The notes: a model not told the origin generated them from the sequence alone. A DNA stretch of 17,500 bases from Neocallimastix lanati (nom. inval.) (GCA_016946835.1 JACVTC010000105.1:142501-160000), one strand, 5' to 3'; counted from the first letter of the stretch, positions 1 to 9,864 are shown. Numbers and translations: made by a program.

Positions 1-53
1 ATATATATATATATATATTTTTCTTTTCTTCCTTTTCTTTTTCTTTCTTTCTT

Positions 54-101
<48 letters not shown>

Positions 102-474
102 TTACTACTTGTTACATTTATATATATATATATATATTTATATAATAGTATTAAAATTATTGATAAAAAGTTTTTAATTAAAATATGGATAATATATATA
201 TATATATAAATATATATATATATAATAAATAAATATATATATATATATATATTTATTAAAAATCTAATTTATTTAAATTTAAACTTGTTATTAAAATATA
301 AAATAATTATATATATATATATAACTATAATAAATATTAATTATTTATGGTTTTTTATTTTTTAACGGTTATTGATTTATTTACTATATTTACGATAATT
401 AAATTTTCTTAATTTAATTTTCTCATTTTGACATTCAAATTCAAATTATCCAATAAGATTTTAAAGCTTATCAA

Positions 475-516
<42 letters not shown>

Positions 517-574
517 TTCGATATTCATCTCTACCTATAATAATTCACGGAGTGGTATAATAATTAGAATATTT
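1..574. repeat. 3' flank of ankyrin gene 1 (first copy of duplicated flank)
   Basis: This stretch has no gene. It holds a (TA)n tract at the window edge, a pyrimidine-rich segment, a T29 run followed directly by an A17 run (56-101), several further (TA)n tracts, and the sequence just after the stop codon of the minus-strand ankyrin gene. From about 16 to 574 it matches 7461-7942 almost base for base outside the simple-sequence tracts, including the stretch next to the stop codon around 540-570. It is therefore one arm of a segmental duplication that reaches beyond the coding sequence. The A17 run after the T run is absent from the other copy. The arm may continue past the left edge of the window. 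Confidence 0.85.
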
Positions 575-3500
575 TTACTTCATTTTTTCTATATTTACAA
601 TTAAACATTGAGCTACATTATAATTTCTACAATAACATGCAATAAATAATGGTGTTTCACCTTCATTATTTTTTTTGTTTATATCAGCACCATTTTCAAT
701 TAAATATTGGACTATAATTCCATTATCATATCCCCATCTACATGCTTTAAATAATGGTGTTTCACCTTCATTATTTTCTTTATTTATATCAGCACCATTT
801 TCAATTAAATATTGGACTACATTTTCATTTCCACTTCCACATGCATCAAAAAAAGGTGTTTCACCTTCATTATTTTCTTTATTTATATCAGCACCATGCT
901 CAATTAAATATTGGACCAAAATTTCATTGCCCCATCTACATGCTATAAATAATGGGGTTTTACCTTCATCAATTTCTTTATTTATATCGGCTCCATTTTC
1001 AATTAAACATTGAAATATAGTTTCATTTATATTTTTATATGCAATGAATAGTGGTGTTTCACCTTTATTATTTTCTTTATTTATATCAGCACCATGTTCA
1101 ATCAAATATTTTACTAAACTTTCATTTCCCCATTCACATGCCTTAAATATTGGTGTTTCACCTTCATTAATTTCTTTATTTACATCAGAGCCATTTTCAA
1201 TTAAATATTGAAATATAGTTTCATTTCCTTTTTTATATGCAATGAATAGTGGTGTTTCACCTTTATTATTTTCTTTATTTATATCCGCACCATTTTCAAT
1301 TAAATATTGGACTATATTTTCATTTCTACTACTACATGCATCAAATAAAGGTGTTTCACCAAATTCATCTTCTTTATTTATATCCGCACCATGTTCAATT
1401 AAATATTTTACTATATATTCATTTCCATTTCTACATGCATTAAATAATGGTGTTTCTCTACATTTTTTTTCTTTATTTATATCAGCACCATTTTCAATTA
1501 AATATTGGACTATGGTTTCATGTCCCCATCTACATGCCTTAAATATTGGTGTTTCACCAAATTCATCTTCTTTATTTATATCAGCACCATGTTCAATTAT
1601 ATATTTGACAACATTTTCATTTTCTTGATAACATGCAAAAAATAATGGTGTTTCTCTAAAACTTTTTTCTTTATTTATATCAGCACCATGTTCAATTAAA
1701 TATTTGACAAGATTTTCATTTCCTTTAAAACATGCAATAAATAATGGTGTTCTTCTAAAATTATCTTCTTTATTTATATCAGCACCATGTTCAATTAAAT
1801 ATTTGACAAGATTTTCATTTTCTTTTTCACATGCAATGAATAATAGGATATTATCATCATTATTTCCTTTATTTATATCAGCACCATTTTCAATTAAATA
1901 TTGAAATATATTTTCATTTCCTTTTTTATATGCAATGAATACTAGTGATTCACCATCATTATTTTCTTTATTTATATCAGCACCATGTTCAATTAAATAT
2001 TTTACTAAACTTTCGTTTCCCCATTTATATGCCTTAAATATTGGTGTTTCACCTTCATTAATTTCTTCATTTACATCAGCACCATGTTCAATTAAACATT
2101 TTATTAAATTTTCATTTCTCCATTCACATGCCATAAATAATGGTGTTTCACCATACTTAACTTCTTTGTTTATATAGGCCCCATTTTCAATTAAATATTT
2201 AAATATTGTTTCATTTCTTTCTCTATATGCAATGTATAATGGTGTTTCACCTTCATTGTTTTTTTTATTTACATCAGCACCATGTTCAATTAAACATTTT
2301 ACTAAATTTTCATTTCTCCATTTACATGCCATAAATAATGGTGTTTCACCTTCATTATTTTCTTTATTTATATCAGCACCATTTTCAATTAAATATTGGA
2401 CTATGGTTTCATTTCTTTCTCTATATGCAATGTATAATGGTGATTTACGATTATTATTTTCTTTATTTATATCAGCACCATGTTCAATTAAATATTTTAC
2501 TAAACTTTCGTTTCTCCATTTACATGCCATAAATAATGGTGTTTCACCTTCATTATTTTCTTTATTTATATCAGCACCATTTTCAATTAAATATTGGACT
2601 ATGGTTTCATTTCTTTCTCTATATGCAATGTATAATGGTGATTTACGATTATTATTTTCTTTATTTATATCAGCACCATGTTCAATTAAATATTTTACTA
2701 AACTTTCGTTTCTCCATTTACATGCAATAGATAATGGTGTTTCACCATAATTATCTTCTTTGTTTATATAGGCCCCATTTTCAATTAAATATCGAAATAT
2801 TGTTTCATTTCTTTCTCTATATGCAATGTATAATGGTGATTTACGATTATTATTTTCTTTATTTATATCAGCACCATGTTCAATTAAATATTTTACTAAA
2901 CTTTCGTTTCTCCATTTACATGCAATAGATAATGGTGTTTCACCATACTTATCTTCTTTGTTTATATAGGCCCCATTTTCAATTAAATATTGAAACATAG
3001 TTTCATTTCTTTTTTCATATGCAATGAATAATGGCGTTTCACCTCTATTATTTTTTTTATTTACATCAGCACCATGTTCAATTAAACATTTTACTAAATT
3101 TTCATTTCTCCATTCACATGCCATAAATAATGGTGTTTCACCATACTTAACTTCTTTGTTTATATAGGCCCCATTTTCAATTAAATATTGAAACATAGTT
3201 TCATTTCTTTTTTCATATGCAATGAATAATGGCGTTTCACCTCTATTATTATTTTTGTTTATATCAGCTCCATGTTCAGTCAAATATTTTACTATTGTTT
3301 CATATCCCAATCTACATGCATAAAATAATGGTGTTTCACCTTCATTATTTTCTTTATTTATATCAGCACCATTTTCAATTAAATATTGGACTATGGTTTC
3401 ATGTCCCCATCTACATGCCTTAAATAAAGGTGATTCCCTATAATTATCTTCTTTATTTATATCAGCATCATGTTCAATTAAATATTGGACCAAAATTTCA

Positions 3501-5743
3501 TTTCCCCATCTACATGCTATAAATAATGGGGTTTCACCTTTATTAATTTCTTTATTTATATCAGCTCCATTTTCAATTAAACATTGAAATATATTTTTTT
3601 TTCCACTTTTATATGCAATGCATAATGCTGTTTCACCTTTATTATTTTCTTTATTTATATCAGCTATATGTTCAATCAAATATTTTACTAAACTTTCATT
3701 TCCCCATTTACATGCCTTAAATATTGGTGTTTCACCTTCATTAATTTCTTCATTTACATCAGAACCATTTTCAATTAAATATTGAAATATAGTTTCATTT
3801 CCTTTTTTATATGCAATGAATAGTGGTGTTTCACCTTTATTATTTTCTTTATTTATATCTGCACCATTTTCAATTAAATATTGGACTATATTTTCATTTT
3901 CTTCTTCACATGCCTTAAATAATGGTGTTTCACCTTCATTATTTTCTTTATTTATATCAGCTCCATTTTCAATTAAATATTGGACGATAACCTCATTATT
4001 ATTTCCCCATCTACATGCAATAAATAATGGTGTTTCACCTTTAATATTTTCTTTATTTATATCTGCACCATTTTCAATTAAATATTGGACTATAATTTCA
4101 TTTCCACTTCTACATGCATCAAATAATGGTGATTCCCTATAATTATCTTCTTTATTTATATATGTACCATGTTCAATTAAATATTGGACTATAATTTCAT
4201 TTCCCCATCTACATGCTTTAAATAATAGTGTTTCACCGTACTTATTTTCTTTATTTATATCAGCTCCATGTTCAACTAAATATTTGATGAGATTTTCATT
4301 TTCTTTTTTACATGCAATAAATAATGGTGTTTCTCCATTCTTATTTTCTTTGTTTATATCAGATCCATGTTCAATCAAATATTTTACTAAACTTTCGTTT
4401 CCCCATTTACATGCCTTAAATATTGGTGTTTCACCTTCATTAATTTCTTCATTTACATCAGAACCATTTTCAATTAAATATTGAAATATAGTTTCATTTT
4501 CTTCTTTATATGCAATGAATAGTGGTGTTTCACCTTTATTATTTTCTTTATTTATATCAGCTCCATGTCCAATCAAATATTTTACTATAATTTCATATTT
4601 ATATTCGCATGCCTTAAAAAATGGGGTTTCACCATACTTATTTTCTTTGTTTATATCAGCTCCATGTTCAATTAAATATTGGACCAAATTTTCATTTCCC
4701 CATCTACATGCTTTAAATAATGGTGTTTCTCCATTCTTATCTTCTTTATTTATATCAACTCCAAGTTCAACTAAGCATTTTACTACATTTTCTTTTACTC
4801 TTTTACATGCTTTCAATAATGGGGTTTCATTCGAATTTTTTTTTTTATGATTTATATCAGCTCCATGTTCAACTAAATATTTTACTATGCTTTCATTTCC
4901 AATTTTACAGGCACAAAATAATGCTGTTTCATCATTCTTGCTTTTTCTATTTATATCAGCTCCATGTTCAACTAAATATTGTACTATACTTTCATTTCCA
5001 CTTTTACAAGCATAAAATAATGCTGTTTCATCAATAATACTTTCTATATTTATATCAGCTCCATGTTTTACTAAATATTTTACTATATTTTCATTTCCAC
5101 TTTTACAGGCATAAAATAATGGCGTTCCACCATTACCGCTATTTATATTTACATTAATGCCATGTTTAACTAAATATTTTACTATATTTTCATTTCCGCT
5201 GAGACAAGCTGAATTTAAATAATCCTTACTATATTTGTATGAAAAATATTTATTTAGTTTTAAATATTTGTATTTTGAAATTAGTTGCTTTAAAGCAGAA
5301 GTAGATATAGGTATTTTATTTTTATAATAATAAAGTAAAATAATAAGAATACCATTTTTAGCATACAGGAGGCTTTCAGAGATGGGGATTGAGGGTTCAG
5401 AATAATACCTGGTTCTATTATGATTAACATTGCTAAATGTGCGTATCCTTGAAGTAATCTTCCATTTTATTCTTTTAACAGGTAAGTGCTTAGTAATCAA
5501 ATAAATAACCTTCAAATAATCCGTATAATTATTATAGTTAACTCTTAGGATGAAGTAGTTTTCCATATTAATATAGTGTTTTTTAACGATTCCATGAACA
5601 ACTTCATTACAATTTGATATCTTTTTGCTTAAAAATTCCCATAGTCTACTTTCAGTCCAAGATTCAAGATCATGAATGAAAATTAAAACAAATTTATCAT
5701 GGTCAGGACCATAAAGTCGCAGACCTCTTCGTATAGTTGACAT
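575..5743 (-). CDS. Giant ankyrin-repeat protein with unique N-terminal domain (1722 aa)
   Basis: This is one uninterrupted frame from an ATG at 5743 (A at -3) to a TAA at 575-577. Residues 1 to about 171 are not ankyrin. They contain alternating hydrophobic strands and amphipathic helices that I read as a possible beta-alpha-beta-beta-alpha-beta unit over residues ~15-100, followed by a basic linker. From ~172 to the end I count 46 full repeats and one terminal partial, nearly all 33 residues. The consensus is close to ETPLFIACKxGNExIVxYLIE followed by HGADINKENxxG, which carries the standard ankyrin TPL and GADIN signatures. Two repeats have a 2-residue insertion in the first helix. No signal peptide or membrane segment stands out. 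Ankyrin arrays are protein-binding solenoids; the partner and cellular location are unknown. The start is supported because it is the first ATG and the array begins well inside the frame. The other frame at 7943-13597 is its relative. No intron is needed. Confidence 0.9.
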   Translation of the reverse strand: MSTIRRGLRLYGPDHDKFVLIFIHDLESWTESRLWEFLSKKISNCNEVVHGIVKKHYINMENYFILRVNYNNYTDYLKVIYLITKHLPVKRIKWKITSRIRTFSNVNHNRTRYYSEPSIPISESLLYAKNGILIILLYYYKNKIPISTSALKQLISKYKYLKLNKYFSYKYSKDYLNSACLSGNENIVKYLVKHGINVNINSGNGGTPLFYACKSGNENIVKYLVKHGADINIESIIDETALFYACKSGNESIVQYLVEHGADINRKSKNDETALFCACKIGNESIVKYLVEHGADINHKKKNSNETPLLKACKRVKENVVKCLVELGVDINKEDKNGETPLFKACRWGNENLVQYLIEHGADINKENKYGETPFFKACEYKYEIIVKYLIGHGADINKENNKGETPLFIAYKEENETIFQYLIENGSDVNEEINEGETPIFKACKWGNESLVKYLIEHGSDINKENKNGETPLFIACKKENENLIKYLVEHGADINKENKYGETLLFKACRWGNEIIVQYLIEHGTYINKEDNYRESPLFDACRSGNEIIVQYLIENGADINKENIKGETPLFIACRWGNNNEVIVQYLIENGADINKENNEGETPLFKACEEENENIVQYLIENGADINKENNKGETPLFIAYKKGNETIFQYLIENGSDVNEEINEGETPIFKACKWGNESLVKYLIEHIADINKENNKGETALCIAYKSGKKNIFQCLIENGADINKEINKGETPLFIACRWGNEILVQYLIEHDADINKEDNYRESPLFKACRWGHETIVQYLIENGADINKENNEGETPLFYACRLGYETIVKYLTEHGADINKNNNRGETPLFIAYEKRNETMFQYLIENGAYINKEVKYGETPLFMACEWRNENLVKCLIEHGADVNKKNNRGETPLFIAYEKRNETMFQYLIENGAYINKEDKYGETPLSIACKWRNESLVKYLIEHGADINKENNNRKSPLYIAYRERNETIFRYLIENGAYINKEDNYGETPLSIACKWRNESLVKYLIEHGADINKENNNRKSPLYIAYRERNETIVQYLIENGADINKENNEGETPLFMACKWRNESLVKYLIEHGADINKENNNRKSPLYIAYRERNETIVQYLIENGADINKENNEGETPLFMACKWRNENLVKCLIEHGADVNKKNNEGETPLYIAYRERNETIFKYLIENGAYINKEVKYGETPLFMACEWRNENLIKCLIEHGADVNEEINEGETPIFKAYKWGNESLVKYLIEHGADINKENNDGESLVFIAYKKGNENIFQYLIENGADINKGNNDDNILLFIACEKENENLVKYLIEHGADINKEDNFRRTPLFIACFKGNENLVKYLIEHGADINKEKSFRETPLFFACYQENENVVKYIIEHGADINKEDEFGETPIFKACRWGHETIVQYLIENGADINKEKKCRETPLFNACRNGNEYIVKYLIEHGADINKEDEFGETPLFDACSSRNENIVQYLIENGADINKENNKGETPLFIAYKKGNETIFQYLIENGSDVNKEINEGETPIFKACEWGNESLVKYLIEHGADINKENNKGETPLFIAYKNINETIFQCLIENGADINKEIDEGKTPLFIACRWGNEILVQYLIEHGADINKENNEGETPFFDACGSGNENVVQYLIENGADINKENNEGETPLFKACRWGYDNGIIVQYLIENGADINKKNNEGETPLFIACYCRNYNVAQCLIVNIEKMK
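2338..2931 (-). repeat. 198-bp higher-order tandem repeat inside ankyrin gene 1
   Basis: Three consecutive 198-bp units (2338-2535, 2536-2733, 2734-2931) each encode a pair of ankyrin repeats. The first two are identical for almost their whole length, differing only in the last bases. The third diverges in its first third and then matches again. In protein terms an ACKWRNESLVKYLIEHG repeat alternates with an IAYRERNETI-type repeat. The second ankyrin frame carries this pair only about once, so the amplification is specific to gene 1. It is in frame because 198 is 66 codons. Confidence 0.85.
4836..4846 (-). repeat. A11 coding homopolymer in gene 1
   Basis: Eleven T on the plus strand (A11 in the message) encode the lysine run in the fourth ankyrin repeat, which is 34 rather than 33 residues long. 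The same 11-base run is preserved at 13398-13408 in the second frame, so both copies stay in frame across it. Runs of this length are prone to polymerase slippage. Confidence 0.7.
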
Positions 5744-5846
5744 AATAAAATAAAAAACTTATCTATATTAATAAAAAGTAAGTGTAATATAAAAATAAAA
5801 AAATAAAATTAGTAAAAAATTAAAAAATTAAAAAAAAAATAAAAAT
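5744..5846 (-). promoter_or_regulatory. Immediate upstream region of ankyrin gene 1
   Basis: This very AT-rich stretch precedes the ATG at 5743 on the minus strand and is the only candidate for the 5' UTR and core promoter. It has no homologue upstream of the second ankyrin frame. I see no specific factor-binding motif; the assignment rests on position alone. Confidence 0.3.
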
Positions 5847-5935
5847 TTATTGCTGTTGTCTTCTCTTTCGTGTATATTGTTTGCTAAAACTTGTTTGTAT
5901 TTCTTTCTTTTTGTGTTGACTAGTTTTTAATTAAT
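5847..5935 (-). other. Short lysine/arginine-rich reading frame, possible exon or remnant
   Basis: On the minus strand a short open stretch ends at TAA 5847-5849 and encodes a basic tail that includes SQHKKKEIQTSF and YTRKRRQQQ. Base composition is less AT-biased than around it. There is no ATG, and an in-frame TAA lies about 30 codons upstream. It could be a terminal exon (a CTAG that could serve as an acceptor lies just before the SQHKKK codons), a gene relic, or chance. I do not recognise it. Confidence 0.15.
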
Positions 5936-6059
5936 GATTTTCAATTATAAATTCCTGTTTTATGTAAAAATTTCTGTAAAATAATCATATATAATATAAA
6001 ATTTAAATGTTAATGAAATAATAGTTGTGAAAAACTATAAAAAGATTCCCATCCGTTAA

Positions 6060-6480
6060 ATAATGTCTCAAACACAAGCTTTGGAGTGAATCAATCTCCT
6101 ACATTTCCATTTTACAATAGCTACATGAGAGTATAAATAATACTATAGAAAAAAACATATACAAAATAATGCTAAAGTAAAAAATACAATAGATTCATTA
6201 CAATGATAATATGTAGAAACTACATGATATTATTAATTATACAACTCCAATGTTACTACATATCCAGTTTAAGACATTATAGAACGTCAAGTTCACTTTC
6301 TACTGTCTTCCAGTATTCCAGATTTCTCTCTTCGTACTAGAAGCCACTTTAGAAAGGATAACCATTGATTATCATCAGAATCACAGAAAGCTGTAATTAG
6401 TACACCTGATATAGGTTATTCCTTTTCCATCAACCCTCCATGGACCTGGAAAAACAGTCCACTTCATTGGGGAAGTTGAA
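6060..6480. other. Unidentified island with more balanced base composition
   Basis: This ~420-base stretch has visibly more G and C and fewer homopolymers than the DNA on either side. Both strands give short open runs broken by stops. On the minus strand 6293-6415 is open for about 40 codons, including AFCDSDDNQWLSFLKWLL. On the plus strand a frame near 6360-6478 includes INPPWTWKNSPLHWG. Neither matches a family I can name, and neither is long enough to call a gene. It may be a degraded gene or transposon fragment. Confidence 0.3.
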
Positions 6481-6797
6481 AAATAAAAATTGAAAATTCC
6501 CTTTTTAATTTCTATTAACTCTCTTTTTAAATATATTTTATTTATTTATTTATTTATTTTTTATTTTTATCATTATTATTATTATTATTTTTTTTTTTTT
6601 TTTTTTTTTAATAATTAAAGAAATTAATAATATAACTTCATAGATTATTTAACCTAACACATAGAAATAGAAAGTTTATGTTTAATTTTCAATTTTTAAC
6701 ATCATCTTTAATTTTTTTTATTGTTTTTATTTTTATTTATTTATTTTTTTTTTTATTATTTTTATTTTTATAAAAACAAATTTGAAAAAATTAAAAA
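6481..6797. other. Low-complexity AT-rich intergenic DNA
   Basis: This interval is dominated by TTTA and TTA microsatellites (about 6530-6585) and a long T run (~6581-6609). I see no reading frame or regulatory site in it. Confidence 0.7.
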
Positions 6798-6883
6798 ATG
6801 AAATAGGAATAAACCTTTTTCTTAGAATAACACCAACTTCCAACATTTATAGGGAAAAAAAACACTACCCCCCGAGGAAGATG

Positions 6884-6939
<56 letters not shown>

Positions 6940-7066
6940 TATTTCATATTGAAGAAAATTAAAAGTTCAAAAAGAAATATGAAATTTTATGGTTATTTAT
7001 AATAATAAAAAATAATTAATAATTAGCATTTCTATTAATTCTATAAAAGGGTTATTCCTATTTCAT
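6798..7066. mobile_element. MITE-like inverted-repeat segment (~269 bp)
   Basis: The left end begins ATGAAATAGGAATAA followed by ACC (from 6798). The right end, read on the opposite strand from 7066, begins ATGAAATAGGAATAA followed by CCC. Fifteen bases match exactly, and imperfect similarity continues to about 30 bases on both sides (a TAGAAT motif recurs). The interior is non-coding and contains an A run and a (TA)n tract (about 6884-6942). Small non-coding segments bounded by terminal inverted repeats are typical of MITEs. I see no clear target-site duplication, so the element boundaries and its mobility are inferred. Confidence 0.45.
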
Positions 7067-7144
7067 CTCCTAATAATGAACATTTAAAATTGTAAATAAA
7101 AATTCAGAGTTATTAAATTTATTAAAAGGAATATAATATAGAGT

Positions 7145-7146
<2 letters not shown>

Positions 7147-7186
<40 letters not shown>

Positions 7187-7204
7187 AAATATACAATTTC
7201 CAGG

Positions 7205-7240
<36 letters not shown>
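7147..7240. repeat. T36 and A36 runs separated by 22 bases
   Basis: A run of about 36 T (7147-7182) is followed by 22 bases (AATAAAATATACAATTTCCAGG, split here as AATAAAATATAC and AATTTCCAGG) and then about 36 A (7205-7240). Single strands could fold into a long A/T stem with a 22-base loop. Homopolymer lengths in assemblies are often unreliable. Confidence 0.75.
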
Positions 7241-7242
<2 letters not shown>

Positions 7243-7294
7243 AAAGAATTATTATAAATATCAAATCCATTGAAATTCCGCTATCCCATATTTT

Positions 7295-7331
<37 letters not shown>

Positions 7332-7440
7332 TTAGTAAAATATACAATTTTCAGGAAAAAAAAAAAAAAAAAAAAAAAAATTTAAGAATTATAAATATCA
7401 AATCCATTGAAATTCCGCTATCCCATATTTTTAGTTTATA
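7183..7440. repeat. 151-bp tandem duplication in the intergenic region
   Basis: Two direct copies begin at about 7183 and 7334, an offset of 151 bases. Each carries TAAAATATACAATTT, a C-A-G-G motif, a long A run, and then the same unique stretch around 7261-7302 and 7400-7440 containing GAAATTCCGCTATCCCATA. The copies differ mainly in homopolymer and (TA)n length. The second copy ends just where homology between the two ankyrin 3' flanks begins. Confidence 0.85.
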
Positions 7441-7845
7441 TTTTAAAAAAAAAAAAAAAATATTTTTCTTTTCTTCCTTTTCTTTTTCTTTCTTTCTTTC
7501 TTTTTTTTTTTTTTTTTTTTTTTTTTACTTGTTACATTTATATATATATATATATATATAATAGTATTAAAATTATTGATAAAACGTTTTATAATTAAAA
7601 TATGGATAATATATATATATTTATTAAAAATCTAATTTATTTAAATTTAAACTTGTTATTAAAATATAAAATAATTATATATATATATATATAATTATAA
7701 TAAATATTAATTATTTATGGTTTTTATTTTTTAACGGTTATTGACTTATTTACTATATTTACGATAATTAAATTTTCTTAATTTAATTTTCTTATTTTGA
7801 TATTCAAATTCAAATTATCCAATAAGATTTTAAAGCTTATCAATT

Positions 7846-7884
<39 letters not shown>

Positions 7885-7942
7885 TTCGATATTCATCTCT
7901 ACCTATAATAATTCACGGAGTGGTATAATAATTAGAATATTT
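7441..7942. repeat. 3' flank of second ankyrin frame (second copy of duplicated flank)
   Basis: The pyrimidine-rich segment from 7461, the TTACATTTATATA region, the TTTAACGGTTATTGA segment and the final stretch before the stop codon all repeat the order and sequence of 16-574. Differences are largely in the length of T, A and (TA)n tracts, with a few substitutions. No gene is present; a short plus-strand frame across the poly-T is low-complexity translation. Confidence 0.85.
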
Positions 7943-8181
7943 TTACTTCATTTTTTCTATATTTACAATTAAACATTGAGCTACATTATAATTTCTACAA
8001 TGACATGCTATAAATAATGGTGTTTCACCTTCATTATTTTTTTTGTTTATATCAGCACCATTTTCAATTAAATATTGGACTATAATTTCATTATCATATC
8101 CCCATCTACATGCTTTAAATAATGGTGTTTCACCTTCATTATTTTCTTTATTTATATCCGCACCATTTTCAATTAAATATT

Positions 8182-9864
8182 GGACTACATTTTCATTTCC
8201 ACTTCCACATGCATCAAAAAAAGGTGTTTCACCTTCATTATTTTCTTTATTTATATCAGCACCATGCTCAATTAAATATTGGACCAAAATTTCATTGCCC
8301 CATCTACATGCTATAAATAATGGGGTTTTACCTTCATCAATTTCTTTATTTATATCAGCTCCATTTTCAATTAAATATTGAAATATATTTTTTTTTCTAC
8401 AATGACGTGCAATGTATAATGCCGTTTCACCTTTATTATTTTCTTTATTTATATCAGCACCATGTTCAATCAAATATTTTACTAAACTTTCGTTTCCCCA
8501 TTTACAAGCCTTAAATATTGGTGTTTCACCTTCATTAATTTCTTTATTTACATCAGAGCCATTTTCAATTAAATATTGAAATATAGTTTCATTTCCTTTT
8601 TTATATGCAATGTATAGTGGTGTTTCACCTTTATTATTTTCTTTATTTATATCCGCACCATTTTCAATTAAATATTGGACTATATTTTCATTTCTACTAC
8701 TACATGCATCAAATAAAGGTGTTTCACCTTCATTATTTTCTTTATTTATATCAGCACCATTTTCAATTAAATATTGGACTATATTTTCATTTTCTTCTTC
8801 ACATGCCTTAAATAATGGTGTTTCACCATACTTACTTTCTTTGTTTATATCAGCTCCATGTTCAATTAAATATTTTACTATATATTCATTTCCATTTATA
8901 CATGCATTAATTAATGGTGTTTTACCAAATTCATCTTCTTTATTTATATCAGCACCATTTTCAATTAAATATTGGAATACGGTTTCATGTCCCCATCTAC
9001 AGGCATTAAATATTGGTGTATCACCAAATTCATCTTCTTTATTTATATCAGCACCATGTTCAATTATATATTTGACAACATTTTCATTTCCTTTAAAACA
9101 TGCAATAAATAATGGTGTTTCCTTATAATTATTTTCTTTATTTATATCAGCACCATGTTCAATTAAATATTTGACAAGATTTTCATTTTCTTTTTCACAT
9201 GCAATGAATAATAGGATATTATCATCATTATTTCCTTTATTTATATCAGCACCATTTTCAATTAAATATTGAAATATATTTTCATTTCCTTTTTTATATG
9301 CAATGAATACTAGTGATTCACCATCATTATTTTCTTTATTTATATCAGCACCATGTTCAATTAAATATTTTACTAAACTTTCGTTTCCCCATTTATATGC
9401 CTTAAATATTGGTGTTTCACCTTCATTAATTTCTTCATTTACATCAGCACCATGTTCAATTAAACATTTTATTAAATTTTCATTTCTCCATTCACATGCC
9501 ATAAATAATGGTGTTTCACCATACTTAACTTCTTTGTTTATATAGGCCCCATTTTCAATTAAATATTGAAATATTGTTTCATTTCTTTCTCTATATGCAA
9601 TGTATAATGGTGTTTCACCTTCATTGTTTTTTTTATTTACATCAGCACCATGTTCAATTAAACATTTTACTAAATTTTCATTTCTCCATTTACATGCCAT
9701 AAATAATGGTGTTTCACCATACTTATCTTCTTTGTTTATATAGGCCCCATTTTCAATTAAATATTGAAATATTGTTTCATTTCTTTCCCAATATGCAATG
9801 TATAATGGTGATTTACCATTATTATTTTCTTTATTTATATCAGCACCATGTTCAATTAAATATT
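8182..9864 (-). repeat. 1683-bp internal duplication, copy A (17 ankyrin repeats)
   Basis: This block and 9865-11547 are the same sequence offset by 1683 bases, exactly 17 x 99 bp, so the reading frame and repeat phase are kept. Every stretch I compared is identical, including rare variants such as the CAATGACGTGC segment (8399 and 10082). The left edge is visible because the base pattern before copy A (CCATTTTC) differs from that before copy B (CCATGTTC), outside a shared AATTAAATATT. Confidence 0.92.

Noticed and set aside
675-5037. Many plus-strand open frames of 60-172 codons rich in SLFISAPFSIKYWT and YLYQHH motifs
   Set aside because: They are antisense shadows of the minus-strand 99-bp ankyrin repeat: their motifs recur at the same 99/198-bp period and they have no domain or conserved start of their own.
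7407-7598. Plus-strand frame of 63 codons across poly-T and (TA)n
   Set aside because: It is translation of simple sequence (poly-Phe, Tyr-Ile repeats) in the duplicated 3' flank; no counterpart protein is expected.
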